A DNA stretch of 64,000 nt from Cellulomonas persica (GCF_007989825.1 NZ_BJUA01000002.1:305631-369630), one strand, 5' to 3'; positions 7,852 to 15,731 are shown, counted from the stretch's first letter. Notes: generated by a model from the letters alone, not told the origin. Numbers and translations are program-made.

Positions 7852-8616
7852 CTACCGACGAGGGGCGCGCAGCGCGCGGTCGAGCAGCGCGTCGAAGATC
7901 CCGGAGAGCTCGGCCGCCGCGGCGCCGGGCCAGGCGTGCACGGGCTGAGCCGCTCCCTGCGCCTGCTGGAGCGCGGCGCGCTCCGGCACCGACGGGCTCA
8001 GGAGCAGGGGGCCGTACAGGTTGCCCAGCTCCTCGAGGCGGTACGCCTGCTCGAGCGAGCGCGCACGCACGCGGTTCACCGTGATCCCGAGCGGCTGCAG
8101 CGCCGGCGCGGGACCGCGACGCAGCTCGTCGATCGTTCGCATCGCGCGGCCGACCGCCATGACGGCGAACAGCCCGGGCTCGGTGACGACCATCGCGCGG
8201 TCGCACGCGGTCAGCCCGGTCCGGGTCAGCGAGCCCAACGACGGCGGGCAGTCGACGAGCACGAGGTCGTAGTCGTGCACCCACGACAGCGCGAACCGCA
8301 GCCGGTCGAGGTCGTCGTCGCCGAGGCGGTCGTGCCGCGCGTTGCGCTCCGAGCCGACGAGCACGTCCAGCCCGGCGTCGGCCCACGTGCTCGCGACGGT
8401 GGCCGCGGCCACGGTCTGCGCGTTCGGCGCGTCGAGCACGTCGGCGATGTCGCCACCCTCGGGACGTGCGCCGAGCGACATCGTCACGTCGCCCTGGGGA
8501 TCCATGTCGACGACCAGGGTGCGCAGCCCCCGTTCGAGGGCCGCGGAGGCCAGACCGAGCGTCACGGACGTCTTGCCGACGCCACCCTTGAGGCTGCACA
8601 CACCGAGGACGAGCAC
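7852..8616 (-). CDS. ParA/MinD-family P-loop ATPase, orphan
   Basis: A 254-residue ATPase with a deviant Walker A, KGGVGKT, at about residues 10-16, a switch-like DMDPQGDV, and a Walker B region DLVLVDCPPSLG. These mark the ParA/Soj superfamily that positions cargo or DNA on the nucleoid. No parB-like gene or parS-like site was seen beside it, so chromosome partition is not implied; orphan ParA proteins often position other complexes. GTG 8616 places the P-loop at the usual distance; GTG 8646 is an alternative. Neither has a clear SD. Confidence 0.85.
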   Translation of the reverse strand: MLVLGVCSLKGGVGKTSVTLGLASAALERGLRTLVVDMDPQGDVTMSLGARPEGGDIADVLDAPNAQTVAAATVASTWADAGLDVLVGSERNARHDRLGDDDLDRLRFALSWVHDYDLVLVDCPPSLGSLTRTGLTACDRAMVVTEPGLFAVMAVGRAMRTIDELRRGPAPALQPLGITVNRVRARSLEQAYRLEELGNLYGPLLLSPSVPERAALQQAQGAAQPVHAWPGAAAAELSGIFDALLDRALRAPRR

Positions 8617-8738
8617 CGGGCAACCGTATCCGGTGCGGTACGTCACGTGCGTCAGCAGACGGCGTGTGCCGTGGACGCAACGGACGAATCGGGGCGTGGC
8701 GACGTGCATCGACCCTGGTGAGAGCGGACACTGGCGCC

Positions 8739-9401
8739 ATGACTGCGCGACTGACCCGGTGGGGCCATTCCTGCGTCCGGGTCGACGAGGGCGACCGGCA
8801 CCTCGTGATCGACCCGGGGGCGTTCTCCGACCTGGACGCTGCCCTCGACGGCGTCGGCGCGATCCTGGTGACGCACGAGCACGTCGACCACCTCGCCGTG
8901 GACCGGGTCGCATCGGTCGTCACCGGGGGAGTGCCGCTGTGGGGACCGCGCCCGGTGCTCGAGCTCCTCCGCGCGGCAGGCGCCCCCGAGACGCACCTGC
9001 ACACCGTTGCTGGGGGCGACCACTTCCAGGCGGCGGGCTTCGAGGTGCGGGCCCTGGGGGAGTGGCACGCGATCGTCCACCCCGACATCCCGCGCATCGC
9101 CAACGTCGCCTACCTCGTCGCAGGCGTCCTGCACCCCGGCGACGCCCATGTGCAGCCCGCCGACCCGCCGGACGTGCTGCTGCTGCCGGCCGCCGCGCCG
9201 TGGCTGCTGCTCGCGGACGCGATCGACAACGCGCGCGACGTCCGCGCCCGTCGCGTCATCCCGGTCCACGACGCCACACTGAACGAGACCGGCCTCACGC
9301 TCGTGCACGGCCTCGTCGGACGGCTGGTCCGCGAGTCCGAGCTCGTCGCGCTGGGCACGGGGGAGTCGATCGAGCTGCACGACGAGGGGGTCTCCGCATG
9401 A
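8739..9401 (+). CDS. Metallo-beta-lactamase-fold hydrolase
   Basis: A 220-residue MBL-fold protein with the metal motif THEHVDH (residues 45-51), a following HPGD turn, and a late histidine in VIPVHDATLN. It resembles the UlaG/YycJ-like MBL branch rather than true beta-lactamases; substrate unknown. It diverges from the ParA gene. The stop overlaps the ATG of the next small gene. Confidence 0.82.
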   Translation: MTARLTRWGHSCVRVDEGDRHLVIDPGAFSDLDAALDGVGAILVTHEHVDHLAVDRVASVVTGGVPLWGPRPVLELLRAAGAPETHLHTVAGGDHFQAAGFEVRALGEWHAIVHPDIPRIANVAYLVAGVLHPGDAHVQPADPPDVLLLPAAAPWLLLADAIDNARDVRARRVIPVHDATLNETGLTLVHGLVGRLVRESELVALGTGESIELHDEGVSA

Positions 9402-9553
9402 CCGAGCCGCACGTCCCCGCTCCCGAGCCCGGGCGCACCGACGAGGTGCCCCTGCTCGAGGAGGACGAGACGGTCCCACCGCGCCCCGAGGAGGAGATCG
9501 CGGACGTCGCCCGGTCGGAACCCGACCCGCTCGGGCATGGCGGTGGCGTCTGA
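9398..9553 (+). CDS. Small acidic hypothetical protein
   Basis: A 51-residue product rich in Glu, Asp and Pro (PEEEIADVARSEPDPLG), with no recognisable domain. Its ATG lies in the stop of the MBL gene (ATGA), which favours real, coupled translation. It could also be a chance frame; the case rests on position only. Confidence 0.45.
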   Translation: MTEPHVPAPEPGRTDEVPLLEEDETVPPRPEEEIADVARSEPDPLGHGGGV

Positions 9554-9575
9554 GCTCGTCGGCGTACGGCATCCT

Positions 9576-10076
9576 GTGAACGTGCAGATCTCCCTGGCAA
9601 CCGAGGACGACTGGGCGCGCGTCCGCGACATCCGCCTGCGTGCGCTCCGCGAGGACGCCTTCGCCTTCGGCTCGTCGCTCGAGCGCGAGGAGCGCTTCAA
9701 GGAGAAGCACTGGCGCATGCGCGTCCGGACGGTGCCGACGTGGCTCGCGTCGGCCGACGACGGGACCGTCCTCGGCCTCGTCTCGATGCTCCAGGAGCCG
9801 GGTTCGCCCACGGACGACCGCCACGTGGTCAGCCTCTGGGTCGCACCGGAGTCCCGCCGCCGCGGTATCGGCTGGGCGCTGCTCGACGCGATCCGGCAGG
9901 CGGCCATCGCCGACGGCGCACGCACCGTCTCGCTGTGGCTCGTCGACGGCAACAACGCCGCGGGGGACCTGTACGTCCGCGCCGGCTTCGCCCGGACGGG
10001 CGAACGCATGGCGCTCCCGCGCGACCCGGACGTCACCGAGGAGCGCTACGTCCTCAAGCTGCCTCGCCACCGCTGA
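9576..10076 (+). CDS. GNAT-family N-acetyltransferase
   Basis: A 166-residue GNAT acetyltransferase. The acetyl-CoA pyrophosphate loop is visible as ESRRRGIGWALLDAI, followed by VDGNNAAGDLYVRAGF, the usual motif B with its conserved asparagine. The N-terminal motif begins ISLATEDDWARVRDIRL. GTG 9576 is preferred over the in-frame ATG at 9537 because the latter overlaps the upstream small gene. Substrate unknown. Confidence 0.85.
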   Translation: MNVQISLATEDDWARVRDIRLRALREDAFAFGSSLEREERFKEKHWRMRVRTVPTWLASADDGTVLGLVSMLQEPGSPTDDRHVVSLWVAPESRRRGIGWALLDAIRQAAIADGARTVSLWLVDGNNAAGDLYVRAGFARTGERMALPRDPDVTEERYVLKLPRHR

Positions 10077-10098
10077 TCCACGCTGGCAGACTGCCGAG

Positions 10099-10452
10099 AT
10101 GGAACGGGTCCTGGGGATCGGTGGCTACTTCATCCGGGCGGCCGACCCGGCGGCACTGGGCGCGTGGTACCGCGACTGCCTCGGGCTGGACGCCGACGAG
10201 AACGGTCTGTGGCATCCGGAGCCGGGGCCGACGGTGTTCGCGACCTTCGAGCGCGAGACCGACTACCTCGGGGCTCGGGACCAGCGCACGATGCTCAACT
10301 TCCGGGTCCGCGACCTGGACGCGATGCTCGACCAGCTGCGCGCCGCGGGAGCGGACGTGTCCGCACAGACGCAGGAGATGGCGGACGTGGGCCGGTTCGG
10401 CTGGGTCACCGACCCGGAGGGCAACCGCATCGAGCTGTGGCAGCCGGCGTGA
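10099..10452 (+). CDS. VOC-family (glyoxalase/bleomycin-resistance fold) protein
   Basis: A 117-residue single VOC domain, beginning GIGGYFIRAADPAALGAWYRD and ending WVTDPEGNRIELWQPA, which carries the terminal Glu metal ligand. Substrate unknown. Its stop overlaps the next GTG by 4 nt (GTGA), so it is coupled to a GNAT gene. Confidence 0.85.
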   Translation: MERVLGIGGYFIRAADPAALGAWYRDCLGLDADENGLWHPEPGPTVFATFERETDYLGARDQRTMLNFRVRDLDAMLDQLRAAGADVSAQTQEMADVGRFGWVTDPEGNRIELWQPA

Positions 10453-10991
10453 GCGAGGCCTCGTCGCGACCCGGCCCGCTCGACGTCCTCGAGACCGCGC
10501 GCCTGGTCCTGCGAGGTCGACGCGCCGACGAGGCCGTGATCTACCGCGAGCTGTGGCTCGAACGCGACCCGCGGGTGCCCGCCCATCGACGGATCGACCG
10601 GGACGGGCGGCCGACGGTCGACGAGATCGCGGCGCACGTCCGTGCGGAGACCCAGGCACCCGGCCTCGGTCTGCTCGCGGTGCAGCGCAAGGAGTCCGGC
10701 GACGTCATCGGCTACTGCGGGCTGACGCCTCGGGGGAGCGGCGCGCCCGGTGAGCCCGAGCTCGCCTACGAGCTGCTCCGCGCCGCTCAGGGCCGTGGCT
10801 ACGCGACCGAGGCCGGCCGGGCCGTCGTCGCGTGGGCGCTCGACGCCGGGATCCCGCGCATCTGGGCCGAGGTGTGGGACTGGAACGTGGCGTCCCGACG
10901 CGTCCTGACCAAGCTCGGGTTCCGCGAGACCGCCCTTGTGACGCAGACGTCGCTCCACGGTCGCAGCCTGCTGACCGTGTGGGAGGAGTGA
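10449..10991 (+). CDS. GNAT-family acetyltransferase (RimJ/RimL type)
   Basis: A 180-residue protein with the RimJ-like layout: LETARLVLRGRRADEAVIYR at the N-terminus, IGYCGLTPRG, AYELLRAAQGRGYATEAGRA and DWNVASRRVLTKLGFRE. Such enzymes acetylate N-terminal amines, small molecules or antibiotics; the target is not readable. Start chosen from the GTGA overlap with the VOC gene. Confidence 0.85.
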   Translation: MSEASSRPGPLDVLETARLVLRGRRADEAVIYRELWLERDPRVPAHRRIDRDGRPTVDEIAAHVRAETQAPGLGLLAVQRKESGDVIGYCGLTPRGSGAPGEPELAYELLRAAQGRGYATEAGRAVVAWALDAGIPRIWAEVWDWNVASRRVLTKLGFRETALVTQTSLHGRSLLTVWEE

Positions 10992-11015
10992 GGGGGTCCG
11001 CTCAGCCGTTCTGAC

Positions 11016-11049
11016 ATAATGTGCATTATCGGCGATTGCAGCATGCTGC
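11016..11049. repeat. Two adjacent palindromes in an AT-richer intergenic patch
   Basis: ATAATG-tg-CATTAT (11016-11029) and the perfect palindrome GCAGCATGCTGC (11038-11049) lie 8 nt apart, just after the GNAT gene. The first is strikingly AT-rich for this genome. They may be a regulator-binding site or part of foreign DNA. The rest of 10992-11172 shows no supported gene. Confidence 0.5.
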
Positions 11050-11172
11050 GGTGGGACCAGAGATCTCCGCCTGCCGGGACGGATCGCCCGATCAGTCCGG
11101 GCGCATTCGCCGAGAACCACTCGAACGCCACCTCATGGCCGCGCGACGCCGAGCCGATGCGTCGGCGTGGGT

Positions 11173-11412
11173 ATGGATCCGTGGCTCTCGCAGCGCTACG
11201 GCGGCGTGCGCAGGTCCGTGCGCACCCGCGCGTCGTCCGTCCGTGCACAGACGCCCAGCAGGCGCGCCCGGCGGGACGCCGACCGTCTGCTCGACGCGCT
11301 CGACCGCGAGCTGCGTGCGCGTCGCGCCCGGCGCCGCGCCACCGTCCTCATCGGCGCGATCAGCGCGGCTGTCGCGACGGCGCTCGTCGGGCACGCTCTC
11401 GGCCTGCTGTAG
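11173..11412 (+). CDS. Small hypothetical protein with a C-terminal membrane helix
   Basis: A 79-residue, strongly basic product (Arg-rich to about residue 56) ending in a hydrophobic stretch of about 20 residues (ATVLIGAISAAVATALVGHA), which looks like a tail anchor. ATG 11173 is chosen; a GTG two codons earlier is possible. No SD and no family recognised. The gap 11413-11565 holds nothing I can identify. Confidence 0.45.
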   Translation: MDPWLSQRYGGVRRSVRTRASSVRAQTPSRRARRDADRLLDALDRELRARRARRRATVLIGAISAAVATALVGHALGLL

Positions 11413-11565
11413 CGCACGATCCACGCGACGGCGCGACGCCGCCGTGACGTGTCCGCACGCTGGCGTCGGAACCGACGTCGCGCCGCGCAACCGGTGTCGT
11501 ACAACTGTTCGAACCGCGGTGCTGCGTCGTTCGACGGCGACGGCGGCTGCTGGCACGCTGCACGC

Positions 11566-12099
11566 ATGAACGACCGACCTGCGACGTCCCTGCCCGCCGT
11601 CGACCGGGCTGCCGCCGACGCGTTCTGGGCGGCCTACAGCGCCGCCCACCCCAGCGCGGCCGCCGGTGCACCGGAGTACACGGTCGAGTACTTCGGCGAC
11701 TCCCCCAGGCTCGCCGACCAGCTGCTGCGCGCCGTCACGCACGGCCCCAAGCGCGCGACCGCCGAGCTCGTCGACGCGTACGTCGCGGGCGGAGACCTGC
11801 TGCCGCGGATCGGCGGGCACTGGATCGCGTGCGACGGCACCGGCCGGCCCGCCGCGATCTTGCGCACGACCGACCTACGGCTCGCGACGTTCGACGAGGT
11901 GGACGAGGCGTTCGCGTACGACGAGGGCGAGGACGACCGGACGCTCGAGAGCTGGCGGCGTGAGCACCGCCGGTACTGGACGCGGACGTGCGCCGCGCGC
12001 GGGGCGACCTGGTCCGAGCAGGACGAGATCGTGTGCGAGCGGTTCACGGTCGTGTGGCCACCCGAGCTCGCCGACGAGCCGACGTCGCATGAGCGGTGA
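11566..12099 (+). CDS. ASCH-domain protein
   Basis: A 177-residue protein with the ASCH (PUA-related, putative RNA-binding) fold: FGDSPRLADQLLRAVTHGPKRAT near residues 42-64 and FDEVDEAFAYDEGEDDRTLESW, then a C-terminal ERFTVVWPPE strand. Some ASCH proteins are RNases or nucleoside amidohydrolases, and the acidic residues here fit the YqfB/ASCH subset. CACGCT six nt before the ATG resembles the leaderless -10 pattern. Confidence 0.8.
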   Translation: MNDRPATSLPAVDRAAADAFWAAYSAAHPSAAAGAPEYTVEYFGDSPRLADQLLRAVTHGPKRATAELVDAYVAGGDLLPRIGGHWIACDGTGRPAAILRTTDLRLATFDEVDEAFAYDEGEDDRTLESWRREHRRYWTRTCAARGATWSEQDEIVCERFTVVWPPELADEPTSHER

Positions 12100-12223
12100 G
12101 AGCGAGCACCTGAACCGCCGGCTGCTGCGCGCGCGGGACGCGATGGACCGGCGCCACGGCAGGGACTTCGGCATCCGCGACCCGTTCGGCAACCACGTGC
12201 GCATCGGCGACGTCCGACCCTGA
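12089..12223 (+). pseudogene. Remnant fusing an AraC-type HTH start to a VOC-domain end
   Basis: The 44-codon frame begins with a segment like the first helix of AraC-family regulators (LNRRLLRARDAMDRRHG) and ends DPFGNHVRIGDV, like the last strand of a VOC protein. An AraC gene followed by a VOC gene is a common actinobacterial pair, so one internal deletion could have left this chimera. The frame is open and overlaps the ASCH gene end, so it might still be translated. Assignment rests on motif recognition only. Confidence 0.5.
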
Positions 12224-12253
12224 CGAGCGCGCCCTTCGGTGCGCCGCCACGGG

Positions 12254-13105
12254 TCAAGCGGTCGTGGCCAAGGCCTCCGCGATCATGCGGTGGCCCTGCG
12301 CCTCGAACGCCTCGTCTCCGACCTGGAACGCCCACGCCGCGGTTCCGACCGCCTCGCGCAGCCGCACACGCGCCCATGCGGTCGGTTCGCGTGGATCTGC
12401 CCCGTACCCGTCGAGGAACGCGTGCTCGAGCGCCGGGTCGCGCCCGAACTCCTGTGCGGCGAGCCGGGCGAGATCGACCATCGCGGGCCGCAGCGCGGCC
12501 CGACCGAAGTCGATGACGCGCACCACTCCCCCGTCCACGAGCCAGTTGCGGGGCTGCCAGTCGCCGTGGGTCGGCACCACGCGCGCGGGTGGGGTCGGCC
12601 AGGAGGCGACGACGGCGCGGATGTGCTCGACCACCTCGTCGTCCACCCGGTGCGGCGAGTCGAGCCACCGCAGCAACCGCGCGTTCTCGCGATGCTCGTA
12701 CTCGTCGTCCAGGACAGGCTCCTGCGCGTGCAGCGCTGCGAGGAGCTCGCCCGCCTGACGGTAGGTCGCGGGGTCGGCTGCGGCGGGCGTGGCGAGCGCG
12801 AGGTCGCCGGGGAGCCACCTGGTGACGAGCAGCTTGGCTGTGCGGTCGGCACGGACGAGCTCGGGGGCGCGCCCCGCGGCGACCCAGGGGCCCAACCACT
12901 GCTCGTGCGCCGTGATCTCGCGCGCGAGGTGGTGGTCCGCGTCGTCGCCCGCCTTGACGACGAGGCGTTCGTCGTCGTGGGCGACCTCGAGCACGGTCGT
13001 GCCCACGAGACCCCAGCTGTGGTCGCGTAGCACCCGAGCGCCGGGAAGCCACCGCTCCACCAGCTCCCGCTGGCGAAGGCTGAGGCGATGGTGGTCGAGC
13101 GGCAC
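12254..13105 (-). CDS. Aminoglycoside phosphotransferase (APH)-fold kinase
   Basis: A 283-residue kinase-like protein: ATP-binding lysine in ERLVVKAG (K51), Brenner motif HGDWQPRNWL (180-189) and IDFGR (198-202). These are complete for an APH/choline-kinase-like phosphotransferase. Family members phosphorylate aminoglycosides, macrolides, sugars or choline; the substrate is not readable, so no resistance claim is made. The GTG at 13105 sits 6 nt after a TAGGAT box. Confidence 0.84.
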   Translation of the reverse strand: MPLDHHRLSLRQRELVERWLPGARVLRDHSWGLVGTTVLEVAHDDERLVVKAGDDADHHLAREITAHEQWLGPWVAAGRAPELVRADRTAKLLVTRWLPGDLALATPAAADPATYRQAGELLAALHAQEPVLDDEYEHRENARLLRWLDSPHRVDDEVVEHIRAVVASWPTPPARVVPTHGDWQPRNWLVDGGVVRVIDFGRAALRPAMVDLARLAAQEFGRDPALEHAFLDGYGADPREPTAWARVRLREAVGTAAWAFQVGDEAFEAQGHRMIAEALATTA

Positions 13106-13111
13106 CGACCG

Positions 13112-13117
13112 ATCCTA
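13112..13117 (-). promoter_or_regulatory. Leaderless-type -10 box TAGGAT for the APH-fold kinase gene
   Basis: TAGGAT (minus strand) is separated by 6 nt from the GTG at 13105, with no SD between. Confidence 0.5.
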
Positions 13118-13187
13118 GGACGGGCGGACGCGGCCGAACCGGCGAATGGGCGTGACCGGAGCCCGCGGATCCGCCAGGGTCGCGTGC

Positions 13188-13637
13188 ATGGCGAACTGGG
13201 TGACGGCGGACGAGATCACGGCAGCACGCGACGCGTTCGAGCTCGCGATCGACGGCTGGGAGCGTCCCGTGGCGCACGGCGTGGGCCTCGTTCCGTCCGA
13301 CGCGCCCGGGCCGCTCCCCGAGCACTTCCCGCTGGTCAACGCCGAGGGGCACCTTCTCCCGGGGGTCGTCGTCGCGCACGTCGTCGGCCACGCGTCCGGG
13401 ACCGCCGCCTACCGGCTCACCCGTGCGCAGCTCGAGCGGGCCGTCGCGATGCTGCAGCCCGCCGAGGCGTGCGAGGTCTACCAGCACCCGAACCTGTGGA
13501 CGTGGCGGGACACCTATCTCCCGGCGCTCGACGCCGATCCGGGCGCCACGCTCGTCGCCGTGTTCCTGGGCGACGAACCCGAGCACGCGCCGGACCCGGC
13601 GATCGACGCGTTCCGCGCCGCACGCACGAAGCGCTGA
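13188..13637 (+). CDS. Hypothetical protein
   Basis: A 149-residue soluble protein with balanced composition and normal codon bias, including LPEHFPLVNAEGHLLPGVVV, QLERAVAMLQPAEACEVYQH and a repeated WTWRDTYLPAL segment. I do not recognise a family. It starts at ATG 13188, 7 nt after a CAGGGT box, the same close spacing as the leaderless genes nearby. Confidence 0.7.
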   Translation: MANWVTADEITAARDAFELAIDGWERPVAHGVGLVPSDAPGPLPEHFPLVNAEGHLLPGVVVAHVVGHASGTAAYRLTRAQLERAVAMLQPAEACEVYQHPNLWTWRDTYLPALDADPGATLVAVFLGDEPEHAPDPAIDAFRAARTKR

Positions 13638-13695
13638 ACGTCGCGATACGACCGGGAGCGCCGCCGCCGACGTGCGGCGCTGCGGGTGCTCGTGG

Positions 13696-13905
13696 TCAGC
13701 CGTCGAGCGCCTCGCCGAGGTTCGTCACGGTGACGTCGGCACCGAACCCGCCGCCCCACCGGCTCGTGACGGTGTACGCCGCCGAGCAGCCGGCCGCTCC
13801 CAGGGCGGGGGGTGCCACGCCCACCGCTGCGGCCACCATCCCGACGGCACCGGCCGCCCCCAGCGCCGCCGCCACTCGCGCCCGGTACGCCCTCGTCCGC
13901 CGCAT
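13696..13905 (-). pseudogene. Truncated secreted CBM2 (cellulose-binding) protein
   Basis: The frame encodes a signal peptide (basic MRRTRAYRAR, hydrophobic core, cleavage near LGAAG/C at residues 37-39) and then the first 30 residues of a family 2 carbohydrate-binding module: CSAAYTVTSRWGGGFGADVT then VTNLGEALDG and a stop. CBM2 normally continues with GW and about 70 more residues. Restoring one base at the stop gives GWT, but the sequence beyond is not CBM2-like, so both a frameshift and a downstream deletion are likely. Confidence 0.7.
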
Positions 13906-14095
13906 GAGCGCCAACCCACGAGCGCGCCGCCGCGGCGCGGCAGGGCTGCGTCCACCCGCTTGCGGGCGCACATCGATTCGTCGTCGCGCCGGACGCGTGT
14001 CCGCGACCCGACCCCAGGCCCGCGGACCGCTCCCCCGTCCACCGCCGGGGCTGGGCGTCCTGCGGCCGTCGGTGCGGCTCTGCGACCGTGCGGCC

Positions 14096-14557
14096 ATGAC
14101 ACGACGACCACCGCACACCTGGGACGCCGACGGACCGGACGACGACCTCGCGGACCTCGCCGCGCTCGTCGGCACCCGCATCGCCTCCCCTGCTGCGGCC
14201 GCGCGGCTGGTGCAGGATCTCGTCGGGCCGGAGGCCTACGGGCCGCCCGCGCTGTGGTGCGTGCTCCTGGACGCCGACGACCGCGTGCTCCCCCTCGTCC
14301 TCGCGATCAGCGAACGACCGCTGGCGGTCTCGGACGGCTTCGCGCAGTACCTCGCCGACGACCTCGCCGCGGTGCTCGAGCAGCACGCCGTGGGCGGTTC
14401 GGTCGTCGTCGCACTGGTCGGCGATGGCGACGAGGACGTGTGCGGGCAGCTGAGCTGGGTCGTCGAGCTCGAACGCACCCTGGGCGGAGCCGGGGTGCCG
14501 ATGCACGCGATCGTCGCGGTCGGGCCGCACGGCCCGGCCGTGCTCGCCCCGGTGTAG
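14096..14557 (+). CDS. Hypothetical protein
   Basis: A 153-residue protein in which LWCVLLDADDRVLPLVLAIS and VVVALVGDGDEDVCGQLSWV alternate strands with helices; no catalytic motif or family recognised. Its coding composition looks genuine. ATG 14096 lies 6 nt after GACCGT, a weak match to the local leaderless pattern. It converges on the aldo/keto reductase gene. Confidence 0.65.
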   Translation: MTRRPPHTWDADGPDDDLADLAALVGTRIASPAAAARLVQDLVGPEAYGPPALWCVLLDADDRVLPLVLAISERPLAVSDGFAQYLADDLAAVLEQHAVGGSVVVALVGDGDEDVCGQLSWVVELERTLGGAGVPMHAIVAVGPHGPAVLAPV

Positions 14558-14617
14558 AGCGGTGTGAGCTCAGCCGGCGTGAGGGTCAGGCGGGGTGAGC
14601 CGCGGCCCACGCGTGCG

Positions 14618-15586
14618 TCAGGCGGGAGCGACCTCGTCGATGGCCGCGAGCTGCTCGAGGTCCGGCTCCCACAGGATCGAGGCCACGTTGGCGTGCAGCT
14701 GCTCCGGCGTGCGCGCACCCGCGATCACCGACGCCACGCCGGGCTGCGCGGCGAGGCCGCCGAGCGCCAGCGTGGCGAGCTGGACGCCCCACTCGTCGGC
14801 GAGAGCCGCCAGCGCCTCGATGCGGTCGAAGTCCGCGCCCGCCAGCCGCTCCGGCAGTCGCGTGAGGCGCGCGCCCTCGGGTGCGCTCTCGCCGCGGCGG
14901 TACTTGCCGGTGAGCAGGCCCGAGGCGAGCGGCGTGTACGGGATGAGCCCGACCCCCGACGCCTCGACCGCGGGCACGAGCTCCGCCTCCGCACGGCGAT
15001 CGAGCAGGCTGTAGCGGTTCTGCGCCGAGACGAACGGCGTCAGGCCGCCCGTCCGGGCGGTCCAGTCGGCCTGCACCACCTGCCACGCGGCGAAGTTCGA
15101 CGAGCCGATGTACCGCACCTTGCCCTCGACGACGAGCTCGTGCAGCGCGGCGAGCGTCTCCTCGACGGGTGTCCCATCGTCCGGGGCGTGCATCTGGTAC
15201 AGGTCGATCCAGTCGGTGCCGAGCCGCCGCAACGACGCCTCCACCGCACGACGCACGTACCGCCGCGAGCCGCGCGCACCCCAGTCCGGCCCGTTGACGC
15301 CCGCCATGTCCAGGCCGAACTTGGTCGCGATGACGACGTCGTCGCGCCGCCCGCGCAGCGCCGCACCGAGCAGCTCCTCGCTCCTGCCCGGTGTGTCGCC
15401 GTAGACGTCCGCGGTGTCGAACAACGTCACACCCGCCGAGAGTGCGGCGTCCACCAGGGACGTGACACCATCGTCAGGAAGCGTCGCGCCGAACGTGTTG
15501 CAGCCGAGTCCTGCGGTCGAGACGACCAGTCCCGAGTCGCCCATCCGGCGGTACGTCATGTCGGTCGGTGTCGAGGTCGCGGACAT
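14618..15586 (-). CDS. Aldo/keto reductase
   Basis: A 322-residue NADPH-dependent oxidoreductase with the full catalytic tetrad: D57 and Y62 in FDTADVYG, K89 in ATKFG and H133 in YQMHAP. The nucleotide-binding end is VIAGARTPEQLHANVA. Length and motifs fit the YajO/YghZ-type subfamily; substrate unknown. ATG 15586 has an AGGAG very close upstream; a second in-frame ATG lies 9 codons in. Confidence 0.9.
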   Translation of the reverse strand: MSATSTPTDMTYRRMGDSGLVVSTAGLGCNTFGATLPDDGVTSLVDAALSAGVTLFDTADVYGDTPGRSEELLGAALRGRRDDVVIATKFGLDMAGVNGPDWGARGSRRYVRRAVEASLRRLGTDWIDLYQMHAPDDGTPVEETLAALHELVVEGKVRYIGSSNFAAWQVVQADWTARTGGLTPFVSAQNRYSLLDRRAEAELVPAVEASGVGLIPYTPLASGLLTGKYRRGESAPEGARLTRLPERLAGADFDRIEALAALADEWGVQLATLALGGLAAQPGVASVIAGARTPEQLHANVASILWEPDLEQLAAIDEVAPA

Positions 15587-15650
15587 CACTCCTGCACAGT
15601 AGGCCCCCCGGGCCGCTCCGCGTGCGTTCACGATCCCTTCACGTCACGCT

Positions 15651-15676
15651 GGAACACTGAAGAGCTCTCCACCGTT
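15651..15676 (+). promoter_or_regulatory. Sigma-R/SigH-type promoter of rbpA
   Basis: GGAAC (15651-15655) and GTT (15674-15676) are separated by exactly 18 nt, matching the actinobacterial thiol-stress sigma consensus GGAAT-N18-GTT. It lies about 55 nt upstream of the rbpA ATG. In Streptomyces rbpA is a known sigma-R target. Confidence 0.65.
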
Positions 15677-15731
15677 GAGCCCGGTGGAACTCATACTCGA
15701 CGAGCCGCGATCCGGCACGGAGGTCATTCTC

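Noticed and set aside
7731..8700. ParA gene considered as part of a parABS partition locus or plasmid module
   Set aside because: No ParB-like gene and no parS-type palindrome were noticed nearby, and the flanks are ordinary chromosomal genes.
10799..11248. Minus-strand frame through the AT-richer patch with a protein-like middle (FEWFSANAPGLIGRS)
   Set aside because: It is antisense to a clear GNAT gene at one end, has no SD, and no family is recognised. Kept only as a note on unusual DNA.
12254..13105. Calling the APH-fold gene an aminoglycoside resistance gene
   Set aside because: The fold is shared with many non-resistance kinases, and nothing around it suggests antibiotic resistance.
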